Assembly: GCA_045649505.1 (NCBI GenBank)
Contig: JAZRQA010000076.1
Location: 1-16,305 of the forward strand
Reading direction: 5' to 3'
From: SIG587 sp045649505
GTDB lineage: Bacteria > Bacillota > Clostridia > Oscillospirales > Acutalibacteraceae
DNA length: 16,305 nt
Numbering within the stretch: position 1 is the first letter of the stretch; each line of letters opens with the position of its first letter. Positions 1 through 5,233 of the stretch are shown piece after piece. The notes beneath the pieces were generated by a model, which saw only the letters and a list, made by a program, of their open reading frames with translations, made no database searches and had not been told where the DNA came from. The position numbers were made by a program, and so were the translations under genes.

Positions 1-363
1 TGGCTTAAAATCGGTGACGGCGTAACCCCCTTTAATGAGCTTTCATATAAGCTAGGACCTGTAGGCCCTAAGGGAGAGAAGGGTGATAGGGGTGAGCCCT
101 TTACCTATGCTCATTTTACGGCGGAGCAGTTAGAGGCTCTGCGTGGACCTAAAGGCGAAACAGGCTCCCAGGGACCGCGAGGAGAAGTTGGCCCTAAGGG
201 AGATAAAGGTGATAAGGGTGAACAGGGAATACAAGGCATACAGGGCCTTAAGGGAGACAAGGGTGAACCCGGTGCAGAGTATATTCTTACCGACACCGAT
301 AAAACCGAGATTGCCGAACTTGTCCTCGCGAACTTTATTGATGTTTCGGAGGTGGGACAATGA
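1..363 (+). CDS. Collagen-like phage tail fibre / appendage protein, C-terminal part
   Basis: The frame is open from base 1, so the 5' end lies outside the window; 120 codons are visible. It starts with a motif common in Firmicutes phage tail proteins (WLKIGDG followed by FNEL). Two blocks of Gly-X-Y triplets rich in Pro, Lys, Glu and Asp follow, of the type GPKGEKGDRGEP. They are separated by a short non-collagen insert (FTYAHFTAEQLEAL, about bases 103-147). The second block runs to about base 270 and a short acidic tail follows. Such repeats form trimeric rods in phage fibres and are thought to carry the receptor-binding tip. The TGA stop overlaps the ATG of the next gene by the ATGA arrangement, implying translational coupling. 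Family identity is confident; the host receptor cannot be inferred. Confidence 0.85.
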   Translation, partial: WLKIGDGVTPFNELSYKLGPVGPKGEKGDRGEPFTYAHFTAEQLEALRGPKGETGSQGPRGEVGPKGDKGDKGEQGIQGIQGLKGDKGEPGAEYILTDTDKTEIAELVLANFIDVSEVGQ

Positions 364-1163
364 CACAATACGCAGTAATGCCCCTTGTCGACTATACCCT
401 TGCCTGTGATACTATACGCGAAAACACTGCCAATGATGAAGTTATTAAATCGAGCGAACTGCCGCAGCGGATAAACGATGTATTTAAGGCAGGGCAGTTT
501 GATATCGTTTCAAATTCCAAGGCCCTTAAAGGGACCGCTAAAGGTATTGATGCTGTTGAAATAACCGACACAAGCCCGATAGAGCATGATGTCGCCTGCA
601 CCGTGGAAAGAAAGAATATTTTCAACGGTGAACTTAAATTATGGCGAAATGCCGATAGATTTATGCCCAAAAAGGCTATAAAGGTTAAGCCTAATACTAA
701 TTATAGAATATCTGTATATGACTATAATATAAAGCACCCTAATTTTGCTGTTTACGGTAATAATACGGGTGTTATATCAGATGGAACAGATACAACTATA
801 GCAACTATAATGACAACCTTTAACAGCGGCGAATTTGACTATATATGGTTTAGAATGTGGGAAACGATGACCGAAACGGGTGCATCGTTGGAATGCAGAG
901 TACAAGTAGAAGAAGGTAGTAAAAGAACCGCATACGCGCCGTATATTGAGGATTTATCCACCGTTTGTATTACAGTTGATGAAACTAAAGAGGAGCATCG
1001 TGTAAACCCAGACGGAGCTGTTGAGGGTATAAAAAGCCTGTATCCGTCTATGACACTTGTATCCGATACCGAAGGAGTGATTATTACGGCACAGTACATT
1101 AAAGATATAGATAAGGCATTTCAGGCGGTGACCACCGCAGTCGCACTTACAGGGGGTGAATAA
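360..1163 (+). CDS. Phage tail / baseplate-associated protein of unknown function
   Basis: This 267-residue protein has no signal peptide and no membrane segment. I do not recognise a named domain. The middle (about residues 85-200) is rich in Tyr, Asn and Thr with alternating hydrophobic residues (for example NTNYRISVYDYN and FDYIWFRMWETMTETG). That looks like a beta-sandwich or carbohydrate-binding fold, as seen in phage appendage proteins. A phrase near residue 190 (RVQVEEGSKRTAYAPY) resembles sequences common at the end of such modules in phage tail proteins. The start ATG overlaps the stop of the collagen-like fibre gene, and the small gene at 1165 follows after 1 base. Position between fibre and lysis genes supports a tail-tip or receptor-binding accessory role; this is inference from order. 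Confidence 0.7.
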   Translation: MTQYAVMPLVDYTLACDTIRENTANDEVIKSSELPQRINDVFKAGQFDIVSNSKALKGTAKGIDAVEITDTSPIEHDVACTVERKNIFNGELKLWRNADRFMPKKAIKVKPNTNYRISVYDYNIKHPNFAVYGNNTGVISDGTDTTIATIMTTFNSGEFDYIWFRMWETMTETGASLECRVQVEEGSKRTAYAPYIEDLSTVCITVDETKEEHRVNPDGAVEGIKSLYPSMTLVSDTEGVIITAQYIKDIDKAFQAVTTAVALTGGE

Positions 1164-1164
1164 T

Positions 1165-1359
1165 ATGTTCAGTTTAAAAGAGTTTATTAAAAAGGGTCTG
1201 CTTTTAGCCATAGGACAAAAGCCTGACTTTGAGATTATGCTTGCATCTGCAGGTTGGCTTGAAAAGGGCGTGCTTTTAGAAGGTGACCTTGCTGAGATAC
1301 AGTCTGCTATTGATGCGCAGTATACTCCTGTAAATGGGGGTGAAACCAATGTATATTGA
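1165..1359 (+). CDS. Small phage protein (64 aa), tail-to-lysis junction
   Basis: A 64-residue product that begins MFSLKEFIKKGLLLAIG. I chose the ATG at 1165 because the AGGGGG ribosome site (1151-1156) lies 8 bases upstream; the in-frame GTG at 1156 is inside that site. It is mostly helical, with a hydrophobic stretch at about residues 8-17 that is too short for a convincing membrane span. The part with AGWLEKGVLLEGDLAEIQ resembles the C-terminal half of small XkdX-like phage proteins, which sit at the same place after tail genes and have no established function. The end overlaps the next gene by 11 bases. Real-gene status is supported by spacing and ribosome site; function is unknown. Confidence 0.6.
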   Translation: MFSLKEFIKKGLLLAIGQKPDFEIMLASAGWLEKGVLLEGDLAEIQSAIDAQYTPVNGGETNVY

Positions 1360-1651
1360 TTGGCAAACCATCATTACCGCAGGTGCGGTAGTATCTGCTT
1401 TAGGATTATTGTTAGGTATCATTCTTAAAATCCATAAATGGTATCTTGAACAGAAAGCGCAAAAAACAGAGATTACATCTCTAAAAGAGCATCACGAGGC
1501 AGATGTCCACAGACTCAATGAGGAGAACTGTCTGATTTGTTTTGCGCTATCCGCTTGCTTGGATGGACTACAGCAGTTAGGCGCAAATCATAATGTGCCT
1601 GTTGCTAAAGATAAACTTGATAAATATCTTAATCAACAAGCACACGAATAA
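1349..1651 (+). CDS. Single-TM holin-like phage membrane protein
   Basis: A 100-residue protein. The ATG at 1349 is preferred over the in-frame ATG at 1334, because the GGGGGTG ribosome site (1336-1342) precedes it at normal spacing and would overlap the upstream start. One hydrophobic segment lies at about residues 7-27 (IITAGAVVSALGLLLGIIL). A charged, probably coiled-coil stretch of Lys/Glu/His/Asn follows (about 30-55), then a tail with a short CLICFALSACLDGL segment and a C-terminus near YLNQQAHE. Small proteins of this plan lie directly before endolysins in many Clostridia phages, where they are thought to act as holins or holin partners. It overlaps the previous gene by 11 bases and lies 14 bases before the endolysin. 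The lysis role is inferred from topology and place. Confidence 0.65.
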   Translation: MYIDWQTIITAGAVVSALGLLLGIILKIHKWYLEQKAQKTEITSLKEHHEADVHRLNEENCLICFALSACLDGLQQLGANHNVPVAKDKLDKYLNQQAHE

Positions 1652-1665
1652 AGGAGGAATTTTAA

Positions 1666-2415
1666 ATGGCAATCAACACCTATGCAAAGGGGACAAGCGC
1701 AAAGCTGTCCAACAATTTTAACAGTGCAGAGTTCGCCTGCAAGGGTAGCGGGTGCTGCAAGACCTTAAAGATAGATTCAAAGCTAATAACCTATCTTCAG
1801 AAGATACGTGATTACTTTGCTCAGCCTGTAATCATCACCAGCGCCTACCGATGCAGTACCCACAACAAGAAGGTAGGCGGCGCATCAGGCTCATATCATA
1901 CCAAGGGACAGGCTGCTGATTTCTATGTGAAGAACGTTGCCCCCGCAAAGGTGGCACAGTACGCCGAGAGTATAGGCGTTAAGGGTATAGGTCTTTATGA
2001 AGGTGCGGATGGTGAGTTTGTACATATAGACACCCGCACACAAAAGAGCTTTTGGTACGGCCACAAGCAGGAATACCGTGCGACCTTCGGTGGTGCGCCC
2101 AAGGCAAAAATATCCGTATCGGAGTTTCAGAAGGCGGCTATTGCCGATGGGTACCGATTCCCGAAATACGGCGAAGACGGCAAATGGGGTAGTGAGTGCG
2201 AGAGCGTTGCAACACGTGCTGTTTGCCAGCGTTGCTATTGGCCTTGGAAAAATAAAAATCTCACAAAGCTCATACAAAAGTGTGTAGGGGTGGAGCAGGA
2301 CGGCAAATTCGGTGCCGGTACAAAGGCTGCAGTTATAGCCTATCAGAAGGCACAGGGCCTCCCCACTAACGGCGTTGTAGATATAGATACCTGGAAAAAG
2401 TTCTTAGGAATATAA
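1666..2415 (+). CDS. Phage endolysin: M15 zinc peptidase with C-terminal peptidoglycan-binding domain
   Basis: This 249-residue lytic enzyme should cut peptide bonds in the host peptidoglycan stem or cross-bridge. The N-terminal half (about residues 15-135) matches the peptidase M15 (D-Ala-D-Ala carboxypeptidase-like) family. It has the ITSAYRCSTHNKKVGG stretch, the zinc-ligand motif SYHTKGQAADF (His78, Asp85) and the second ligand motif FVHID (His120). Residues from about 150 to the end hold a PG_binding_1-type region, with DGKWGSE and DGKFGAGTKAAVIAYQK half-repeats and a final TWKKFLG. There is no signal peptide, so export depends on the neighbouring holins. A strong AAGGAGG ribosome site sits just before the start. 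Six Cys residues (29 or so, 30, 31, 63, 187, 190 region and 206) are more than usual for this family. Specific bond cleaved is not predictable. Confidence 0.88.
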   Translation: MAINTYAKGTSAKLSNNFNSAEFACKGSGCCKTLKIDSKLITYLQKIRDYFAQPVIITSAYRCSTHNKKVGGASGSYHTKGQAADFYVKNVAPAKVAQYAESIGVKGIGLYEGADGEFVHIDTRTQKSFWYGHKQEYRATFGGAPKAKISVSEFQKAAIADGYRFPKYGEDGKWGSECESVATRAVCQRCYWPWKNKNLTKLIQKCVGVEQDGKFGAGTKAAVIAYQKAQGLPTNGVVDIDTWKKFLGI

Positions 2416-2428
2416 GGAGTAACTTATT

Positions 2429-2704
2429 ATGAAAATTAACTGGCTTGTAAGATTTAAAAACCCTGTCTTTTGGGCACAGATTGGTATTGCGATTATGCTG
2501 CCCATTTTCACACACCTAGGCATTAACTGGAAAGACGTAACCACCTGGGCGGCTCTTGGTGAACTGCTGCTATCGGCCATCGGTAACCCGGTAATAGTTG
2601 TTGCAATTATTGTCAGCGTATGGAACGCTGTAACCGACCCTACTACTTCGGGCCTTGGCGACAGCTCCCGAGCACTTACATACACCGCACCTAAAAAGGA
2701 TTAG
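2429..2704 (+). CDS. Phage holin, phi LC3 family-like
   Basis: A 91-residue protein with a short N-terminal amphipathic part (MKINWLVRFKNPVFW). Two hydrophobic spans follow, at about residues 14-29 (FWAQIGIAIMLPIF) and 46-66 (LLLSAIGNPVIVVAIIVSVW), and the tail carries the conserved-looking NAVTDPTTSGLGDSSRALTY. The INW/KNP start and the DPTT.GL.DS..AL.Y ending are hallmarks of the phi LC3-type holins of Gram-positive phages, which permeabilise the membrane and release the endolysin. An AAGGAGT ribosome site precedes the start, 13 bases after the endolysin stop. It is the last gene of the prophage end and is followed by a terminator. With the protein at 1349 this gives two membrane proteins flanking one endolysin, so one may be a holin and the other a partner or antiholin. 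Confidence 0.85.
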   Translation: MKINWLVRFKNPVFWAQIGIAIMLPIFTHLGINWKDVTTWAALGELLLSAIGNPVIVVAIIVSVWNAVTDPTTSGLGDSSRALTYTAPKKD

Positions 2705-2717
2705 CATAGCATAAAAA

Positions 2718-2750
2718 TACCGCCTCGCTCATAAGAGTGGGGCGGTAAAT
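2718..2750 (+). terminator. Terminator at the end of the phage lysis operon
   Basis: A 12-bp stem pairs 2719-2730 with 2735-2746 around the loop ATAA. Two of its pairs are G-T wobbles that only pair in + strand RNA, so rightward termination is favoured. An AT-rich run follows. It lies 14 bases after the holin stop and between that gene and the convergent truncated cotJC; the T run on its left side may also help stop leftward transcripts. Confidence 0.75.
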
Positions 2751-2754
2751 TATT

Positions 2755-2868
2755 TTATATCTTTTTACATTTAGCACCGCCGAACTGGGAAGCAATTATC
2801 TTTGCATACTTCGGATTGGGATTTTTTATCTTAACAGGGTACTGTAATTTTTTCTGATATTGCCACAT
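2755..2868 (-). pseudogene. cotJC: cotJC, N-terminal fragment interrupted by the prophage
   Basis: A frame too short for most gene callers encodes 37 residues starting MWQYQKKLQYPVKIKNPNP and ending with SQFGGAKCKKI. CotJC is a manganese-catalase-like spore coat protein of about 190 residues. Its family begins with MW-Y-KKLQYPVK, then NP.LAK.II.Q.GGADGELAA. The fragment follows this as far as Phe-Gly-Gly-Ala, then switches to unrelated sequence with a stop after five codons. It has a good ribosome site (GGAGG at 2879-2883 on the - strand) and begins 5 bases after the cotJB stop, as in intact cotJ operons. The DNA beyond the break is the end of a phage lysis operon on the opposite strand, so this is insertion, not a frameshift. 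The remaining ~150 codons are predicted left of the window, on the same strand. Confidence 0.85.
2772..2785. other. Predicted prophage attachment junction (attR) inside cotJC
   Basis: On the - strand the last codons that match the CotJC family are Gln-Phe-Gly-Gly-Ala (about 2774-2787); unrelated sequence starts immediately after. The crossover core should therefore fall in or next to GTTCGGCGGTGC, read on the - strand (about 2774-2785). This stretch is G+C-rich compared with what follows it, and it encodes a very conserved part of the protein, as is common for phage targets. The exact core length cannot be set without the other end of the element. Confidence 0.6.
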
Positions 2869-2873
2869 AAAGT

Positions 2874-3155
2874 CTAATCCTCCTTACCTATAAAATTATA
2901 TTCCCAAGGCCACGGATCATTTACCCAGGACCATGTGTTGCCGCGCACCTGAGTATCTTTAACTATATATGGTCCGTATTTTGTTTCGTAAGCCTCAACT
3001 AAAGCCTTACGCTCTTTTTGCAAATTCTGTCTGCGCTGTAGAGCCTTCATATCACATGGATGAGTATCAAGGTACATTCCAAACTCAAGTATTGCAAAAT
3101 CATAAGCATCAATTTTTCGTCGTAGCATTGCTCTGCCATTATTATTTTTCATCAT
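2874..3155 (-). CDS. cotJB: Spore coat protein CotJB
   Basis: A 93-residue protein matching the CotJB family over its whole length (B. subtilis about 87 residues). Signature parts are a mid-region FGMYLDTHPCDMKAL, then AYETKYGPY, and a C-terminal SWVNDPWPWEY. CotJB is a mother-cell protein that goes into the inner coat together with CotJA and CotJC. Its start codon overlaps the cotJA stop (ATGATG over TGA), and the cotJC fragment starts 5 bases after its stop, so the three form one operon. An alternative start is the second Met (3152). No membrane segment. Function at the molecular level is not known for the family; here its usual third partner is cut short. Confidence 0.9.
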   Translation of the reverse strand: MMKNNNGRAMLRRKIDAYDFAILEFGMYLDTHPCDMKALQRRQNLQKERKALVEAYETKYGPYIVKDTQVRGNTWSWVNDPWPWEYNFIGKED

Positions 3156-3418
3156 CGCATATCACCCGGCATAAATGGTTTATTAAGTTCGGGAAACATT
3201 GTACCTTTATCAAAGCCTTCGTCAGGCTCATATTCGCGAGAATAAAACTGTAACGGCACATACGCCATTGCGACAACCATATCATCAGGCAGTTTTGAAG
3301 GCCTGCTCATATCGTCAGCCGATTTTGAATGCACTATTTTGTTTATAGCAGAATATAATGCAGGGTCAGACATACCGTGATACAGCGTACCTTCATTTGA
3401 AAACATTTCGTTATTCAA
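3152..3418 (-). CDS. cotJA: Spore coat-associated protein CotJA
   Basis: An 88-residue protein whose second half has the CotJA pattern: VAMAYVPLQFYSREYEPDEGF, here split as VAMAYVPLQF and EPDEGFDKGTMFPELNKPF, ending in FMPGDMR. In the family this part reads AMAYVP.Q ... GT.FPEL.KPF. The start is a TTG at 3418, supported by AAAAGGAG (3428-3435) at 9-base spacing; the first in-frame ATG (3406) would be 21 bases away, which is too far. It is the first gene of the cotJ operon, with a sigma-E-type -10 box 43 bases upstream, and overlaps cotJB by 4 bases. CotJA is needed in B. subtilis for coat assembly of CotJC. The N-terminal 40 residues are poorly conserved. Confidence 0.9.
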   Translation of the reverse strand: MNNEMFSNEGTLYHGMSDPALYSAINKIVHSKSADDMSRPSKLPDDMVVAMAYVPLQFYSREYEPDEGFDKGTMFPELNKPFMPGDMR

Positions 3419-3460
3419 AATTTCGCACTCCTTTTCATAAAATTTGGGGGACCCTTTACC

Positions 3461-3487
3461 ATTGTATGAGCGTGTCCTTTAATTTGT
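3461..3487 (-). promoter_or_regulatory. Sigma-E-type promoter of the cotJ operon
   Basis: Read on the - strand, the -10 box CATACAAT (3461-3468) is a perfect match to the sigma-E consensus CATACANT. The region 12 bases further upstream (ACAAATT, about 3481-3487) is only a partial match to the -35 consensus. The expected transcript start is near 3454, about 35 bases before the cotJA TTG codon. Known cotJ operons are sigma-E dependent, which agrees. Confidence 0.7.
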
Positions 3488-3505
3488 CACCTTAAAACAG
3501 GAGTA

Positions 3506-3537
3506 TAAAAAAGTCCGCTAAATTAGCGGACTTTTTT
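3506..3537. terminator. Bidirectional terminator between sigE and cotJ
   Basis: A perfect 8-bp GC-rich stem (AGTCCGCT, 3512-3519, with AGCGGACT, 3525-3532) has loop AAATT, an A run on the left and a T run on the right. Leftward transcripts of sigE meet it immediately after the stop codon, whose bases lie at its edge, so it should end the spoIIGA-sigE transcript before the cotJ promoter. Confidence 0.85.
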
Positions 3538-4249
3538 ATACGGCCTTTTCAAGCTGTTTTTTTAATTTTTGGATTATTCTTTTTTCAAGTCTTGATATGT
3601 ATGATTGCGAAATGCCAAGACTGTCAGCAACCTCTTTTTGCGTATATTCATCATATCCACCCATACCAAAACGCATTTCCATAATTTGTCTTTCACGTGC
3701 ACTCAGCCCTTTTATAAGGTGATTTAACATTGTTTTTTCGTCTTCCTGTTCAACACCTCTGCCTATTTCGTCACCATCGCTACCCAATACATCGGAAAGC
3801 AAAAGTTCATTTCCATCCCAATCAATATTAAGTGGCTCATCGATTGAAATTTCGTGCTTTTGTGAAGAAGTTTTTCTTAAATACATAAGAATTTCGTTTT
3901 CAATACAACGGGAAGCATAAGTTGCAAGCTTTATGTTTTTTTCAGGACAGAAGGTATTAACCGCCTTAATTAAGCCTATTGTTCCTATGGATATAAGATC
4001 CTCTATAGTTGCACCCACTGTATCAAATTTACGTGCTATATAGACAACTAGTCTTAAATTATGGGTTATAAGCTCATTCCTTACATACTGCCTATCTGTA
4101 TCATACTTTAAAAGAAGCTCTGCTTCTTCTTGTGCATTCAATGGTTCAGGCAAGGTCTCGGGCCCATTTATATAAAAAATGCTTTTAACAGGCGAAATTT
4201 TTAATATTAACGCTTTATAGTATTCTTTAATTCGTTTTAATAATTGCAT
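3536..4249 (-). CDS. sigE: RNA polymerase sporulation sigma factor SigE (pro-sigma-E)
   Basis: A 237-residue sigma factor of the sigma-70 family, first mother-cell sigma. The first ~25 residues (MQLLKRIKEYYKALILKI...) form a basic amphipathic pro-sequence. It ends just before FYINGPETLPEPL, equivalent to the YYIGG-LP-PL that starts mature sigma-E. Region 2 holds NLRLVVYIARKF, EDLISIGTIGLIKAVNTF and ATYASRCIENEILMYLR; EPLNIDWDGNELLLSDVLG follows, which is typical of SigE. Region 4 has ARERQIMEMRFG and the helix-turn-helix TQKEVADSLGISQSYISRLEKR. SigK is the alternative, but linkage to spoIIGA and the pro-sequence favour SigE. It starts 12 bases after the spoIIGA stop, with AGGAG overlapping that stop. 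Unlike in many Clostridia and Bacilli, sigG is not next downstream; a terminator and cotJ are. Confidence 0.95.
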   Translation of the reverse strand: MQLLKRIKEYYKALILKISPVKSIFYINGPETLPEPLNAQEEAELLLKYDTDRQYVRNELITHNLRLVVYIARKFDTVGATIEDLISIGTIGLIKAVNTFCPEKNIKLATYASRCIENEILMYLRKTSSQKHEISIDEPLNIDWDGNELLLSDVLGSDGDEIGRGVEQEDEKTMLNHLIKGLSARERQIMEMRFGMGGYDEYTQKEVADSLGISQSYISRLEKRIIQKLKKQLEKAV

Positions 4250-4261
4250 TTTACTTTTCTC

Positions 4262-5101
4262 CTAACTTCTTTCAATTAAAGCGGGATTTATTATTGCGCC
4301 GTAATCACTATTTAAATTGGTCTGAGTTGCAGCAACTATTGGGGATTTAACAACAAACTGTTCTTTCTTGTAGGTTAAAATTGCTGTGTCGCAACGCATT
4401 GCTGTTAACATTCCGTCACTGCTCACCGTTTGACAGGGAATAAGACGGTATCTCTTTTTGTATTCATCGTTTAAATTCAGAGGATCAATACTACCAAATA
4501 GCTCAAATGCTTTACTTTTAGAGAGAAAAATTATATCCTTATCACTTAAAAAATCAGTAACATTATGACCTGAATCTATAAGCGCTAAAGTTTGTATATA
4601 TTTATCATTCAAATATATTTTAATACTGCATATTCTTTTTTCGCTTAATTTATTAGAAAAGATTCGTCTAAAAATTACAGCTAAAAAATAAAATATCACA
4701 GATAAAATAATTAGTAGCAGGGGAGAGAAGTTAAAATAAACTATTGAATTATGTATTACCATTCCACCGGGCTTAAATATTAACCAAATACCGAGCATTG
4801 CGCCTGCAAAAGTGAAGCTCACAGCATAAAAAATAAAAACATTTTTTAAATAATTTTTAATATTTCTATAACCGAAAGAAATAAGAATTATTAGAGCACT
4901 GCAAACAATTCTTACCGCCGCTTCGCTTATAATTGTTTGATTTGGTAAAAATATGTATAGCGAAAAGAGAGCACCGATAAATGCACCGCAAACTATTCGC
5001 AAAATACTTTCATTATTTCGTCCAATTTTCGAGCACAAAAGCAAAAGATAAAAATTTATTATTGTATTTAAAAATATTAGTACATCAGCATAAACTACCA
5101 T
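4262..5101 (-). CDS. spoIIGA: Sporulation sigma-E processing peptidase SpoIIGA
   Basis: A 279-residue membrane aspartic protease that removes the pro-sequence of sigma-E in the mother cell, after a signal from the forespore. The N-terminal half has five hydrophobic spans, at about residues 5-24, 35-52, 61-76, 87-108 and 127-145. The C-terminal half is cytoplasmic and carries the catalytic motif LALIDSGHNVTDF, with Asp176 as the predicted active residue; the enzyme works as a dimer with one Asp per subunit. The motif differs from the usual DSGN-L-DP at two places. Late conserved features include RLIPCQTVSSDGML and AIINPAL near the end. It is the first gene of the operon with sigE, with a weak GGTGAG ribosome site. 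Identity is firm from sequence and linkage. Confidence 0.93.
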   Translation of the reverse strand: MVVYADVLIFLNTIINFYLLLLCSKIGRNNESILRIVCGAFIGALFSLYIFLPNQTIISEAAVRIVCSALIILISFGYRNIKNYLKNVFIFYAVSFTFAGAMLGIWLIFKPGGMVIHNSIVYFNFSPLLLIILSVIFYFLAVIFRRIFSNKLSEKRICSIKIYLNDKYIQTLALIDSGHNVTDFLSDKDIIFLSKSKAFELFGSIDPLNLNDEYKKRYRLIPCQTVSSDGMLTAMRCDTAILTYKKEQFVVKSPIVAATQTNLNSDYGAIINPALIERS

Positions 5102-5120
5102 TCAGCTCACCACACGAAAC

Positions 5121-5155
5121 ATTATACAATATGTAAAATGAATTTTTTGTCGCAA
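5121..5155 (-). promoter_or_regulatory. Probable spoIIG promoter with a Spo0A-like box
   Basis: On the - strand a perfect TATAAT (5121-5126) lies 20 bases before the spoIIGA start codon. No good -35 lies at 17 bases; TTGCGA (5150-5155) lies 23 bases upstream. On the + strand TGTCGCA (5148-5154) matches six of seven positions of the Spo0A box TGTCGAA and overlaps this -35-like element. The B. subtilis spoIIG promoter also has an over-long spacer and overlapping Spo0A boxes. Transcript start would be near 5114. Confidence 0.5.
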
Positions 5156-5186
5156 AAAGATAGATATTTTTATAATATTTTAAATA

Positions 5187-5224
5187 GAAAACAGGCTATA
5201 GCATTTTATGCTATGCCTGTTTTC
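5187..5224 (-). terminator. Terminator after htrA
   Basis: A long hairpin pairs GAAAACAGGC and ATAGCAT (5187-5196, 5198-5204) with ATGCTAT and GCCTGTTTTC (5208-5214, 5215-5224), with a single bulged T and a TTT loop. Read leftward it lies 9 bases after the htrA stop and ends in a TTTTC-TATTT run. It separates the htrA operon from the spoIIG promoter. Confidence 0.8.
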
Positions 5225-5233
5225 TTAATAAAT

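Larger units (their letters stand above)
1..2785. mobile_element. Right end of an integrated prophage (tail appendage and lysis modules)
   Basis: Six tightly packed + strand genes run in a typical phage late order: tail fibre, tail-associated protein, small protein, holin-like protein, endolysin, holin. Gaps are short or are overlaps, each gene has its own ribosome site, and one terminator closes the set. Base composition and codon use are more G+C-rich than in the host genes to the right. The boundary is placed at about 2772-2785, because the - strand reading frame matches the CotJC family down to there and then diverges. The left part of the element, which should hold capsid, replication and integration genes, is outside the window. 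No gene in the visible part is broken, so this end does not look decayed. Confidence 0.85.

Noticed and set aside
111..409. Open frames on both strands overlapping the collagen-like region, one - strand frame rich in Pro and Ser
   Set aside because: They are other-frame readings of the Gly-X-Y repeat, lack ribosome sites and overlap a clearly phage-coded frame.
2705..2868. cotJC shortened by a simple frameshift or sequencing error
   Set aside because: After the FGGA codons no frame on the - strand continues with CotJC-like sequence; instead a terminator and a + strand holin gene follow.
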